Positions 25,278-33,563 of a stretch of 36,202 nucleotides of DNA are shown here, piece by piece. The first letter of the stretch is position 1. Each line of letters starts with the position of its first letter. Both the position numbers and the translations under genes were made by a program. Below the pieces are notes generated by a model, which worked only from the letters and a program-made list of their open reading frames with translations, had not been told where the DNA came from and ran no database searches. The stretch spans positions 1-36,202 of the forward strand of contig QCGV01000011.1 of NCBI GenBank assembly GCA_003278145.1, read 5' to 3'. This stretch comes from OCS116 cluster bacterium AG-390-A19 (GTDB taxonomy: Bacteria; Pseudomonadota; Alphaproteobacteria; MED-G09).

Positions 25278-25861
25278 ATAAAATTGATTGTTTTATTCTC
25301 GCGGCCGGTATGTCAAAGCGCATGGGTAAAGACAATAAATTATTAAAAATAATTAATAACAATACTATTATAAATCAAACACTTATAAATCATATTGAAA
25401 GTAAAATTAATAATATTTATTTAATTTTAGGTCATGAAAAGGATCTTATTCTAGAGAACATAGATCATAAAGAAATTTTTATTGTAGAAAATAATAACTA
25501 CAAAAGTGGAATGTTATCCTCAATTCTTAAAATTGATGAAAATATTGATGATAAAACTTCTGGTATTTTAATATCTCTTGCAGATATGCCTTATGTTACA
25601 TCAAACGATATAAATAATTTAATCGAAATATTTAATAAAAATAATCAAGAGCTAATATGCATACCCAAAAATCATGGAAAATTAGGAAATCCAATTTTAC
25701 TACCAAAGAGAATTTACAAAGACTTAACTAAGGATTTAAGCAAGCTATCTCAAGACAAAGGATTAAAGAAACTTATTTTAGAGAAAAAATATGATTTTAT
25801 TGAAGTAAACCTATCTAAAGGAGTAACAATAGATTTTGATACAATTGAAGACTTCAATTAA
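25262..25861 (+). CDS. mocA: MocA-like molybdenum cofactor cytidylyltransferase
   Basis: 199 residues of the nucleotidyltransferase MobA/MocA family: CFILAAGMSKRMGKDNKLL is the Gly-rich nucleotide-binding loop with the conserved Arg and Lys, ISLADMPYVTSNDI carries the metal-binding Asp, and HGKLGNPILLPKRIY the product loop. MocA joins CTP to molybdopterin to give the cytosine dinucleotide used by CO dehydrogenase-type enzymes. Start overlaps the XdhC gene by 16 bases. It is the last cox-cluster gene and converges on the Sir2 gene. Confidence 0.88.
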   Translation: MEKSLDKIDCFILAAGMSKRMGKDNKLLKIINNNTIINQTLINHIESKINNIYLILGHEKDLILENIDHKEIFIVENNNYKSGMLSSILKIDENIDDKTSGILISLADMPYVTSNDINNLIEIFNKNNQELICIPKNHGKLGNPILLPKRIYKDLTKDLSKLSQDKGLKKLILEKKYDFIEVNLSKGVTIDFDTIEDFN

Positions 25862-25862
25862 T

Positions 25863-26600
25863 TTAATTTATATTTTTTGACAAAAAACTGCCTATTTCAT
25901 CATTAATTACTAAATCCGCATAAATATCTAAATCAGTTTTTTCTCTATTTAAGATAATTAGCTTCGACCCATTTTTTTTTGCAAGTATAGGGAAACCTGC
26001 GGCTGGATATACTTGAAGCGAGGATCCAATTGCAATAAACAAATCACAAGAAAGTGAACACTCCTGAGAAAGATTCATTTCTTTTTCAGGCATTGCTTGA
26101 CCAAAAGAGATTGTAGCTGTCTTAACAATTCCTGAACATAAATTACAATATGGAGGTTTATTAGTCTCTTCAAATTCCTTCATAATTTTTGATAAGTCAT
26201 ACTTAAATCCACAATCCAAACATTTCGCATAGGTTGTATTTCCATGCAGCTCAATGATAATCTCACTAGGAATACCTGAATCTTGATGCAAATTATCAAT
26301 ATTCTGAGTAATTACATTTTTTACTTTTCCATCCTTAACAAGCTTGGCAATAGCCATGTGACCAATATTTGGTTTTGCTTTTGAGATATTTTTATCAATT
26401 TCAAATTTTCTTCTCCAAGCCTCTATTCTGATAGTTTCTGAAGATAAAAAATCATTAAATTCAATTGGTTGATATTTTTTCCAAATACCAGTTGGACTCC
26501 TAAAATCTGGTATACCTGACTCTGTTGAGATACCTGCTCCAGTAAAAACTACTATATTTGAGCTATTTTCAATAAGTTTTTTGAAACTTTTATCAATCAT
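25863..26600 (-). CDS. NAD-dependent protein deacylase, Sir2/CobB family
   Basis: 245 residues with all sirtuin motifs: GAGISTESGIPDFRSPTG (20-38), TQNIDNLHQDSG (98-109), the catalytic His119 in IELHGN, a zinc site with Cys127, 130, 152 and 155, and GSSLQVYPAAGFP. It removes acetyl or other acyl groups from lysine using NAD. Lacks the Tyr/Arg pair of the SIRT5-like desuccinylases at the usual place as far as can be seen, so it is more like a deacetylase; not certain. Confidence 0.95.
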   Translation of the reverse strand: MIDKSFKKLIENSSNIVVFTGAGISTESGIPDFRSPTGIWKKYQPIEFNDFLSSETIRIEAWRRKFEIDKNISKAKPNIGHMAIAKLVKDGKVKNVITQNIDNLHQDSGIPSEIIIELHGNTTYAKCLDCGFKYDLSKIMKEFEETNKPPYCNLCSGIVKTATISFGQAMPEKEMNLSQECSLSCDLFIAIGSSLQVYPAAGFPILAKKNGSKLIILNREKTDLDIYADLVINDEIGSFLSKNIN

Positions 26601-26626
26601 TTCTGAATATTAAAGGATTAAAGTTA

Positions 26627-27061
26627 TTATGAAAAATCTTTAAGCATCTTTTTTAACTCAAGACTATGCTGCTCTTCTTGACCAATCATACCTCTTGTAT
26701 ACTCTTCAAGATAAACTGATGCATTCTCAACGCAATCCAATAATTTTTTATAAAGATTTAATGCATGTATCTCATGCTCTAAACTTTCGTTCAAAATATC
26801 TTGAATTGAATGTCTGTTGCTTTCCTTAATTTTTGCAATCTTTTGACTAGGATGACCATCTAAGCCGGTAATTAACTCCCCTGCTTGCTGCGCATGTAAA
26901 AGAGATTCATTTGCTTGAGTTTGAAGAAATTCGACAATTGGTATTCTATTTGGACCCGAAACCATAAGTGAAGAATGAGTATATCTAACTACACCTGCAA
27001 GCTCATACTCCATTATTTCATTTAATATCTCGCAAACTTCATTTTCATTTAAACTTTTCAT
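26627..27061 (-). CDS. bacterioferritin/ferritin-like diiron protein
   Basis: 144 residues from the ATG at 27061, preceded by GGAGAATATT; the longer frame to 27136 adds a non-homologous hydrophobic leader. Four-helix ferritin pattern: MEYELAGVVRYTHSSLM (first Glu), ANESLLHAQQAGELITGLDG (Glu52/His56), SLEHEIHALNLYKK and MIGQEEQHSLELKK (Glu129, His132), the usual carboxylate/His metal ligands of the Bfr type. Probably stores or oxidises iron. Short spacing upstream of the divergent 52-residue gene. Confidence 0.87.
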   Translation of the reverse strand: MKSLNENEVCEILNEIMEYELAGVVRYTHSSLMVSGPNRIPIVEFLQTQANESLLHAQQAGELITGLDGHPSQKIAKIKESNRHSIQDILNESLEHEIHALNLYKKLLDCVENASVYLEEYTRGMIGQEEQHSLELKKMLKDFS

Positions 27062-27215
27062 AATATTCTCCAATAATATCAAATAGTTTAGTATCAGAAA
27101 AAATAATGTTTGTGTGCTAATGCAATTTATTTGCACAATTTTTTTTCAATTCTTTAAAAAGCAAAATTTGCAAACCTAATTAAGTTAAGTAATGTAATTA
27201 AAAAAGGAGAGAGTA

Positions 27216-27374
27216 ATGGAAACCTCATTAATTGATAATATATTCGCATGGTGTCTAATAGTTACTGTTATATTACTAAGCTGGTTAATAATAAGATTAT
27301 CTTTACTTCTAGATAGCCACCAAGATCGCTTAGAGGAAACTTTAAATAACATTGAAAAATCACTTAATAAATAA
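27216..27374 (+). CDS. 52-residue single-span membrane protein
   Basis: ATG at 27216 with a near-ideal AAGGAGAGAGTA ahead, stop at 27374. A central transmembrane helix (FAWCLIVTVILLSWLII, about 10-26) is followed by an amphipathic tail (DSHQDRLEETLNNIEKSLNK) that may form a coiled coil. No family recognised. Its 3' end overlaps the start assigned to the GNAT by 23 bases. The ribosome-binding site and coherent topology support a real gene. Confidence 0.68.
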   Translation: METSLIDNIFAWCLIVTVILLSWLIIRLSLLLDSHQDRLEETLNNIEKSLNK

Positions 27375-27813
27375 AGTAAAGTTTCGAAGTCCAAAAAATC
27401 AAAAAGAGTTTGATGAATACGATTTTTTTCGATGGAAGGTCCTTAGAGAGCCCCTAGGTAAAACAATAGAAACTCTAAAAGATAAATTTGATAAGGATAG
27501 CTTTCACATTATGGGCCTTTATAATAAAGTTATTATTGCTTCTGGTAGAGTTCATTTTAATAACGATAATGAAGCCCAAATTAGATATATGGCGGTTGAT
27601 AAAGCTTTTAGAGCACAAGGCATAGGAAAAGAAGTTTTAAAAATACTTGAAAAATACATAAAAAAAAATAATGCAAAAAAAATAATTTTGAATGCTCGAA
27701 ATGATGTTATTGAATTTTATAAAAATTCGAATTATTTAGCAGTTGAAGAATACTTAGGTTCTGATACTGGCATCCCTCACACAAGAATGGAAAAAAAATT
27801 ATTTAAAAAATGA
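27352..27813 (+). CDS. GNAT-family N-acetyltransferase
   Basis: 153 residues with the GNAT core: IRYMAVDKAFRAQGIGKEVL with the acetyl-CoA pyrophosphate-binding RAQGIG (87-92), then KKIILNARNDVIEFYKNSNY (motif B) and a C-terminal strand. Resembles ElaA/YjcF-like members (FFRWKVLREPLG is similar to the R.xVLREPLG opening). The only available start is TTG at 27352, within the preceding micro-gene; a non-standard start near 27370 cannot be excluded. Substrate unknown. Confidence 0.87.
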   Translation: MKNHLINKVKFRSPKNQKEFDEYDFFRWKVLREPLGKTIETLKDKFDKDSFHIMGLYNKVIIASGRVHFNNDNEAQIRYMAVDKAFRAQGIGKEVLKILEKYIKKNNAKKIILNARNDVIEFYKNSNYLAVEEYLGSDTGIPHTRMEKKLFKK

Positions 27814-27881
27814 GAAAGTTTTTATTATATTTTATTACAACAGTTATTTTACTCTCTCTTCTATTAAAAAGAATTATCTAA
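27810..27881 (+). CDS. 23-residue membrane micro-ORF
   Basis: ATG overlaps the GNAT stop (ATGA). The product is one hydrophobic segment flanked by basic residues (MRKFLLYFITTVILLSLLLK). ATGA coupling supports translation, but in AT-rich DNA such short ORFs are frequent and there is no separate ribosome-binding site. Confidence 0.25.
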   Translation: MRKFLLYFITTVILLSLLLKRII

Positions 27882-27889
27882 CTTGTTAT

Positions 27890-29044
27890 TTAAATATTTT
27901 CTAAAGACTCGACATATGCTTTTACAATTGAATTTGTTCTCTCTTCTCCAAATACATCTTCTTCCATTTTAATAGGAGAATAACCAAGTGATGAATTATT
28001 CTTTCTATCAGCTATTGATAATGATCCTCCCCAACCAGTCCAATAACAAGTTTGTTCATTGTTAAAATAACCCATCCATGAATTATTTTTTACTGGCAAA
28101 GCAAATCCAATACCCCACCTTGTTAACTTATTAAAAACTAGATCTATTCCTAAAATTTGTTCTAGAAAAATATTATCTAAATTTTCTTTTGATAAGATCT
28201 TTCTATTATTAAATTCTCCATTATTTGCTACTAAAGCCATACATTCTGCAAGAGATTTTCCGTTTCCATGTCCTCCTGCTGCAGGTATTTCAGATTTTCT
28301 CCAATCATCCTCCAATGCATATAAAGGATCTATTGAAGGATTTAATTGTGCTTTCTGAACATCCGACTCGCTATCCTCATTTTCAAAAAGATCTCCTGAA
28401 GTTATTGCGCCAGGCATAAAAATTTCTGCTACACGACTAAAATCTTTTTCTTTTAAACCAATATGAAAATCGCTTTCAAGTGGACCAGCTATTTCATCTT
28501 CAAAAAATTTACCAATAGTTTTTCCAGAAACTCTTTTAACTAACTCTCCAACTAAATAGCCAATGGTTATTGCATGATATCCTACAGCCTTACCTGGTTC
28601 CCAAAAAGGTTCTTGATCAGCCAATAAGTTACATACCTTGTCCCAATTATAAAAATCAGTATATTCAATAGGCTCTTTCCAACCAGATAATCCTGAGGAG
28701 TGACTCATTATATGACTTATAAGGATATCCTGCTTACCTTTTTTTGAAAATTCAGGCCAGTGTTTGCTTACAGGGTCATGAAAATTTAAAAGACCTCTTT
28801 CAGCTAAAATATAGATACATAAAGATGCCATATTTTTTGTACTAGACCATACATTTACAATTGTATCTTCTTCCCAATGAATTTTTTGATCTTTGTCTTT
28901 GAAACCACCCCAAAGATATACAACTAGTTCGCCTTTAAAAGTAATACCCAAGGATGATCCAACATCTTTACCATTAATAAAATTTCTTTCATAGGCATCC
29001 TTTATTTTTAAAAATTTTGGATCACAAAAACCATTAATAACCAT
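27890..29044 (-). CDS. beta-lactamase-family serine hydrolase (EstB/LACTB-like)
   Basis: 384 residues of the penicillin-binding-protein/class C beta-lactamase fold: VNVWSSTKNMASL contains the catalytic Ser67-x-x-Lys70, ISHSSGLSGW follows, and YHAITIGYLVGELVKRVSGK supplies the second motif. A C-terminal WTGWGGSLSIADRKNNSSLG corresponds to the third (HxG/KTG-like) region. No signal peptide, so a cytoplasmic esterase or amidase is more likely than a true beta-lactamase. It follows the ATP-grasp gene after 19 bases, which suggests a shared pathway. Confidence 0.9.
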   Translation of the reverse strand: MVINGFCDPKFLKIKDAYERNFINGKDVGSSLGITFKGELVVYLWGGFKDKDQKIHWEEDTIVNVWSSTKNMASLCIYILAERGLLNFHDPVSKHWPEFSKKGKQDILISHIMSHSSGLSGWKEPIEYTDFYNWDKVCNLLADQEPFWEPGKAVGYHAITIGYLVGELVKRVSGKTIGKFFEDEIAGPLESDFHIGLKEKDFSRVAEIFMPGAITSGDLFENEDSESDVQKAQLNPSIDPLYALEDDWRKSEIPAAGGHGNGKSLAECMALVANNGEFNNRKILSKENLDNIFLEQILGIDLVFNKLTRWGIGFALPVKNNSWMGYFNNEQTCYWTGWGGSLSIADRKNNSSLGYSPIKMEEDVFGEERTNSIVKAYVESLENI

Positions 29045-29063
29045 TCAAAGTTTCCTTATTTTT

Positions 29064-30365
29064 CTAAAGCTCTATTTTATCGGCTGTGGGCATTACATCA
29101 TTTCCCAATTCACTATTTTTTCTTTCCTTGAATGCATTTAAATCACCAATTGCTGCTTGCCAAGTGTAGAAATAATCCCTTCCCTCTATAGGAACAGGAA
29201 AACAACCAAAGCCAATTGGTAGCACTGCAAAATCTCCCTCGAATTCTCCAACTAAATATTTATCAAGAAAATCTACATATATATCTTTTTTTTCTATGGG
29301 AACTATATCAAAGAAAGGTATTGCATCTCGCTTATTATTGATTTGGGCTAAAATTTCTGCAGGAAATAATCCTCCAGTCCATCTAGCATTTATTTCAGTA
29401 ATCGAAATCTCTCCATTTTTACCTATAAAAAAATCTATTCCACAATTACTCCCTTCAGGACTAGAATAACCATGATAACGAGCATATTCTCCAACCTTAA
29501 TTAATATTTCTTGATGTTTAGGAGATACTTTTACTGACTCTGATATAAGATTACCCACCCAAAGACCATCAGCAAAAAGAATCTTTCTTGTATTGGCGAT
29601 TTTAATATCGTCATCGCTAATACAAAGATCAACAGTCATCTCTGTAAAATTTGCTAAATCAAGTTTTTCTTGAAGTAAGATAATCATTTCATCATCATAC
29701 TCATCAACATAAAGGCTAGCTTCCTGAACACTGTTTACAGAAGCTACATTTCTCGATCCCGCTAAACCTAAAAGCTTTATAATTATTTTATTGTTATACC
29801 TTAAAAAGAAATTACAAACTTTTTGACTTTCAAGTTCTGACTTCTTAACAACTATCGTATCTGGAGTAGGAATTCCAAAACTAGGTGCATTCTCGGCAAA
29901 ATGTTTCTTTGAATTTACATTTCTATTTATCCCCAAGAGTTCGTCGTTTTGATGAATCACAGCATTTGAACCGCTTGTCATATATAAATTCACAACATCC
30001 ACAAAATCTTTGTTTTGATTTACGTATTTAGCAACAGAATCATAAAAATTAAATTTAGGGTGATAACTATAATTTTCAATAGGTATTACTTGATCTACAA
30101 GGCGTTTGTAAAAATTATGATATCTTAAGAGAGTTTTATTCCACTCTGGGCTTTTATATGCGTCATAGACTGCTAAATGATCATGCGAGTTGCCAACGCA
30201 AGTAAGTGCAATTTGTAACATTGAGGTAAGTTCGACATTTGAAAGATGATCTTCTTTTTGTTTTTCAGTAAGGTTTTCAAGATCAAAAAAAAGTGAACAA
30301 TCATCTCCCGCCATTGCAAAAAGTGATGAATATTTTAAACTTGGAAAAAAAGAACCTGCTTTCAT
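29064..30365 (-). CDS. ATP-grasp peptide-ligase-like protein (preATP-grasp domain)
   Basis: 433 residues. An N-terminal pre-ATP-grasp region (about 1-150) is followed by an ATP-grasp fold: IIIKLLGLAGSRNVASVNS, LLQEKLDLANFTEMTVDLCI, GSNCGIDFFIGKNGEISITE and INARWTGGLFPAEILAQI, with Asp311, Glu324 and Asn326 as Mg-ATP ligands. The form resembles PGM1-type peptide ligases, which join amino acids or small acids by amide bonds. It is upstream of the beta-lactamase-like hydrolase and cotranscribed. Substrates cannot be read from sequence. Confidence 0.8.
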   Translation of the reverse strand: MKAGSFFPSLKYSSLFAMAGDDCSLFFDLENLTEKQKEDHLSNVELTSMLQIALTCVGNSHDHLAVYDAYKSPEWNKTLLRYHNFYKRLVDQVIPIENYSYHPKFNFYDSVAKYVNQNKDFVDVVNLYMTSGSNAVIHQNDELLGINRNVNSKKHFAENAPSFGIPTPDTIVVKKSELESQKVCNFFLRYNNKIIIKLLGLAGSRNVASVNSVQEASLYVDEYDDEMIILLQEKLDLANFTEMTVDLCISDDDIKIANTRKILFADGLWVGNLISESVKVSPKHQEILIKVGEYARYHGYSSPEGSNCGIDFFIGKNGEISITEINARWTGGLFPAEILAQINNKRDAIPFFDIVPIEKKDIYVDFLDKYLVGEFEGDFAVLPIGFGCFPVPIEGRDYFYTWQAAIGDLNAFKERKNSELGNDVMPTADKIEL

Positions 30366-30481
30366 AATTTACTCATATTTTTGTCGATATTTATATCAAA
30401 TATTATGCTCTATAATAATCATAAATATACTAATAATAGCTTCAAAGAGCACAAAATTTAAAGATATATAATCTTAAAAAT

Positions 30482-31153
30482 TTAAAAACCCTTAAAATTT
30501 ACAACTTCTGAAACTGGTCTACGTTTTGAAACAACTTTATTTGCGGGAAAAGAAAAGTCAGGATAACCCATAGCAACACAAATCATTATAGTTTCATCAT
30601 CAGGAATATTTGCGTATTTTCTTACTACCGGTGATTGCATTATTCCCTGACTATTAATTACAGCACCTAAACCTCTTGACCACCCGGCATTAACTAGGCC
30701 ATTTACAACAGCCCCACAATCGAATTTAGATATATCATCATCTTTTAGTGAACTATCAAACGTTACAATTACTGCTACTGGTGCATCAAATTGTCTAAAA
30801 CCTCTTAAAACCCAGTCATTTCTTGCATCTTTATCATCCCTAGCAATACCCATTTCCTTAAATAGTTGGATTGCTATCTCTATTTGTCTTTCACGATGAG
30901 GGCCTTCATACCCTAATGGAGATTTAATTTCTCTTGAAGGTGGAACGCCGGCTATATTTCTCTCTGTATTTTCTTTTCTAATATTATCTAGTATATCACC
31001 TGTAACAACATGAAAATGCCAAGGCTGAGTATTCATTGATGAAGGAGATCTCAATGCAAGTTCGAAGATTTCCTCGAGTACATCTCGTGAAACTAATTTT
31101 TGTTTAAACCCTCTAATACTTCTTCTACCCATAATGACTTCATCGAAATTCAT
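30482..31153 (-). CDS. nitroreductase-family oxidoreductase
   Basis: 223 residues, FMN-dependent nitroreductase type: GRRSIRGFKQKLVSRDVLEE (FMN phosphate Arg/Ser), RSPSSMNTQPWHFHVVTGD (PSxxNxQPW), and GWSRGLGAVINSQGIMQS with AMGYPDFSFPANK near the end. NAD(P)H-linked reduction of nitro or quinone substrates is expected. Much larger and distinct from the YdjA-like protein at 12.3 kb. Stands alone, divergent from the DoxX-like gene. Confidence 0.92.
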   Translation of the reverse strand: MNFDEVIMGRRSIRGFKQKLVSRDVLEEIFELALRSPSSMNTQPWHFHVVTGDILDNIRKENTERNIAGVPPSREIKSPLGYEGPHRERQIEIAIQLFKEMGIARDDKDARNDWVLRGFRQFDAPVAVIVTFDSSLKDDDISKFDCGAVVNGLVNAGWSRGLGAVINSQGIMQSPVVRKYANIPDDETIMICVAMGYPDFSFPANKVVSKRRPVSEVVNFKGF

Positions 31154-31246
31154 TTTTAGTCTCCATTCATTTATATTATCTTATACATTTAAATAAATTT
31201 ATTGAAAGATAGTTAAATAAAACTATTATTTTATGGGAGGATATTT

Positions 31247-31645
31247 TTGGAAAATTTATTCAAATTACCAAAAGGTATTAGAAAAAAAATTGTATTAATA
31301 GGGTTGGCAATTTTTTTTATTTATTTTGGCATAGATCACTTTGTAAATCCTGACTTTTATCTTTCTATAATGCCGCCCTCTTTTCCTCTTCATGAAGAAG
31401 CCGTTTATATAAGTGGTTTTTTTGAGATTATTGGTGGTATTGGTGTTCTTGTTCATCGATTTCGTAAAATAGCTGGATGGGGACTTTTTGCCTTATTAAT
31501 TGCTGTCTATCCTGCAAATATTTATATGGCTATTACACCAAATGCATTTCCTGATATACCAGTTTACATGCTTTATTTTAGACTTGCTCTTCAATTTCTC
31601 TTTTTTTATTGGGCATATACTATTACAAGAGAAAGTTATAACTAA
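31247..31645 (+). CDS. DoxX-family inner-membrane protein
   Basis: 132 residues, four transmembrane helices: IVLIGLAIFFIYFGIDHFVN, then MPPSFPLHEEAVYISGFFEI, GWGLFALLIAVYPANIYMAI and ALQFLFFYWAYTI. The FxxAGxxHF-like opening (YFGIDHF), the ISGxxEIxGGIGVL block and YPANIYMA are DoxX-like features. Initiates at TTG with GGGAGGATATT ahead, a strong site. Function of the family ranges from quinol oxidase subunit to oxidative-stress protein; unresolved here. Confidence 0.83.
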   Translation: MENLFKLPKGIRKKIVLIGLAIFFIYFGIDHFVNPDFYLSIMPPSFPLHEEAVYISGFFEIIGGIGVLVHRFRKIAGWGLFALLIAVYPANIYMAITPNAFPDIPVYMLYFRLALQFLFFYWAYTITRESYN

Positions 31646-31708
31646 AATAATACCTATAGACATATTAAAAAAAATTTATAAAAAGTAATTAAAACCAAAG
31701 GAAAAAAT

Positions 31709-32569
31709 ATGGCTACTTTAAATTTTAATTCTGGAAAAAATATTATTATCCCAACAGAAGACGATATGACCTATAGAGGGTTAGGTGGAGATGATGTTTA
31801 TATAATTTCTCAAGCTATAGAAAGTAATACAAAGATACAAATAATTGATACTGAAGGATCAAATACTATCCAACTTATAGATGGTTTAACTATAGCAAAT
31901 TCATTATTTACAAAAAATGCAACTAGACTAACCCTTTCAAACGGTTCAGAAATCACTATCAATGGTGCTGATAAATTCACATATGAAACAAGTGGAAATT
32001 CAACTACTGGAGATATTGGTCAAAAGTGGACTTACTCTGATTTTGTAAAAGGAATGGGGGTTACTGAAGGCCCTCCTGCTTCAGGTTCTAAGAATGGCAC
32101 AGTCAATCTATTAATTAATGATAATTTTGAAGTTCCCGAAGAGACTAATAATGATGACACTTCATCAATTGAGTACACAATTGTAAATATTGATGTATCA
32201 TCCGACACAACAATTACGGCTACTAGTTCACCAGAAGATTTTCGTTACGAGGTAGGAACAGATGGTGTATCTGCAGAGGGTAGTTATGAGGTTATTATCG
32301 ATGGGTTTGATAAGTCCAATGACAAACTTACATTAGTGCTTGTTGGTGGTGACTCAAATTTAACAACTCAAGAATTTGATTCTATTGAAAATATTGAGGT
32401 TAGCTCAAACCCTTTCAATGGAACTCAAATTTTCTTTGCATCACCCGCATCTACCGATGATAGTGGAACTCTAACATTATCAGGTATTGAGGAGACCTTT
32501 ACAGATACAGGTCTATGGACAGCTACAACATATACTGTTGAAATAATTGCAGATATAAACTTAGTTTAA
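31709..32569 (+). CDS. hypothetical protein with cyclophilin-associated module and C-terminal beta domain
   Basis: 286 residues without Sec signal or membrane segment. Residues about 10-117 match the C-terminal module of the cyclophilin fusion at 20.2 kb (shared TYRGLxGDD, SNTIQL/QNTIQI, LFTKNAxRLT, ADKFxY). Residues about 150-286 are a beta-rich domain with GFDKSNDKLTLVLVGGDSNL and a Thr/Ser/Asp-rich end. The pattern resembles segments that follow or replace RTX repeats in type I-secreted proteins of marine alphaproteobacteria, but no GGxGxD nonapeptide repeats are present. AAAGGAAAAAAT precedes the ATG. Function not identified. Confidence 0.75.
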   Translation: MATLNFNSGKNIIIPTEDDMTYRGLGGDDVYIISQAIESNTKIQIIDTEGSNTIQLIDGLTIANSLFTKNATRLTLSNGSEITINGADKFTYETSGNSTTGDIGQKWTYSDFVKGMGVTEGPPASGSKNGTVNLLINDNFEVPEETNNDDTSSIEYTIVNIDVSSDTTITATSSPEDFRYEVGTDGVSAEGSYEVIIDGFDKSNDKLTLVLVGGDSNLTTQEFDSIENIEVSSNPFNGTQIFFASPASTDDSGTLTLSGIEETFTDTGLWTATTYTVEIIADINLV

Positions 32570-32571
32570 TT

Positions 32572-33507
32572 TTATTTTAAACTAGCATAAGCTCTATCAA
32601 TAAAAGTATCGCGCAATAAAAGTGTATTATATTTTTTATCAAAGTCTTTGGTAATATTTGAGCTTATTATTTCCTCAAGAGATTGATTATTTTCAATACT
32701 CATTAAAATTCTATTTTTAACTGTCTTTAGCATCTCGATTGTTTCTTTTATATCACTAATTGAAGAAATTTCTCCGTGACCAGGCATAACAATTGTATCT
32801 TTATCAATAACAAGTACTATTTTCTCGAGATAGTTTATCATTCCACTAAGGCTACCTCCATTATCAACATCTATAAAAGGGTATGAGTTACTAAAAAATA
32901 CATCGCCAAGGTGTATAGCATTTTGATTTGTAAAATAAATTACAGTATCACCTGTTGTGTGGGCAGGACCAAAGTGAAGAAGGTCAATTTTCTCATCATT
33001 AAAATATAATGACATTCCATTTTCATGAGTAATTACTGGTAAAGCACTTTTTGGGTAAGGTTCTTGGTTAAGAATTGTAGTTCCCATATTTATTAGACCA
33101 CCCTTTTGCATATTTTCTCTAGCGTTGGAATGTGAAATAATTTTAGTTTCATCAGAGTCTAAAACTAAGTTTCCATCGGAATGATCCCAATGCCAATGGG
33201 TATTTATAGTATATATAATTTTATCATCACTGAGTTTCTTAATAGCCTTCATAATTTTTGGGAAAATAATAGGTATTTGACTATCTACAATAAGAACTCC
33301 GTCATTGCCTTTAGAAACAGCAATATTTCCACCAAGGCCATATAATAAAAATAGGTTTTCATTCACTTTCCTGGTAGTTACCTCAGCTGTCTCTAAATTA
33401 CCCCAAGCATTTCTGGCATATTCTTCTGTAGAAGTTACCTTGCTATTAGAAAAAGTTGTATTAAACAAAATTAATAGTAACGATAATGAATAAAATAAAC
33501 CTCTCAT
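32572..33507 (-). CDS. exported metallo-beta-lactamase-fold hydrolase
   Basis: 311 residues: a signal peptide (MRGLFYSLSLLLILFNTTFS), then the MBL fold with TINTHWHWDHSDGNLVL (HxHxDH zinc motif), HFGPAHTTGDTVIYF (third His), IHLGDVFFSNSYPF and MPGHGEISSISDI (fourth His). It resembles the periplasmic 'quinoprotein relay system'/subclass-B-like hydrolases more than clinical beta-lactamases. Predicted periplasmic zinc hydrolase of unknown substrate. Converges with the module-bearing gene, 2 bases apart. Confidence 0.9.
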   Translation of the reverse strand: MRGLFYSLSLLLILFNTTFSNSKVTSTEEYARNAWGNLETAEVTTRKVNENLFLLYGLGGNIAVSKGNDGVLIVDSQIPIIFPKIMKAIKKLSDDKIIYTINTHWHWDHSDGNLVLDSDETKIISHSNARENMQKGGLINMGTTILNQEPYPKSALPVITHENGMSLYFNDEKIDLLHFGPAHTTGDTVIYFTNQNAIHLGDVFFSNSYPFIDVDNGGSLSGMINYLEKIVLVIDKDTIVMPGHGEISSISDIKETIEMLKTVKNRILMSIENNQSLEEIISSNITKDFDKKYNTLLLRDTFIDRAYASLK

Positions 33508-33563
33508 TTAAAACTCCATAAAATAAAATATAAAAAATATAATAATTTAATAAAAAAAAATTA

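Noticed and set aside
27062-27136. Hydrophobic N-terminal extension of the ferritin-like protein
   Set aside because: Ferritin homology starts at the ATG at 27061, which has GGAGAATATT; the extension is non-homologous and lacks a ribosome-binding site.
27185-27394. 69-codon minus-strand ORF
   Set aside because: Antisense to the 52-residue membrane protein, which has a far better ribosome-binding site and coherent topology.
32572-33507. MBL-fold protein as an antibiotic-resistance beta-lactamase
   Set aside because: It keeps HxHxDH, but overall pattern fits periplasmic quinoprotein-relay-type hydrolases; no evidence for beta-lactam activity.
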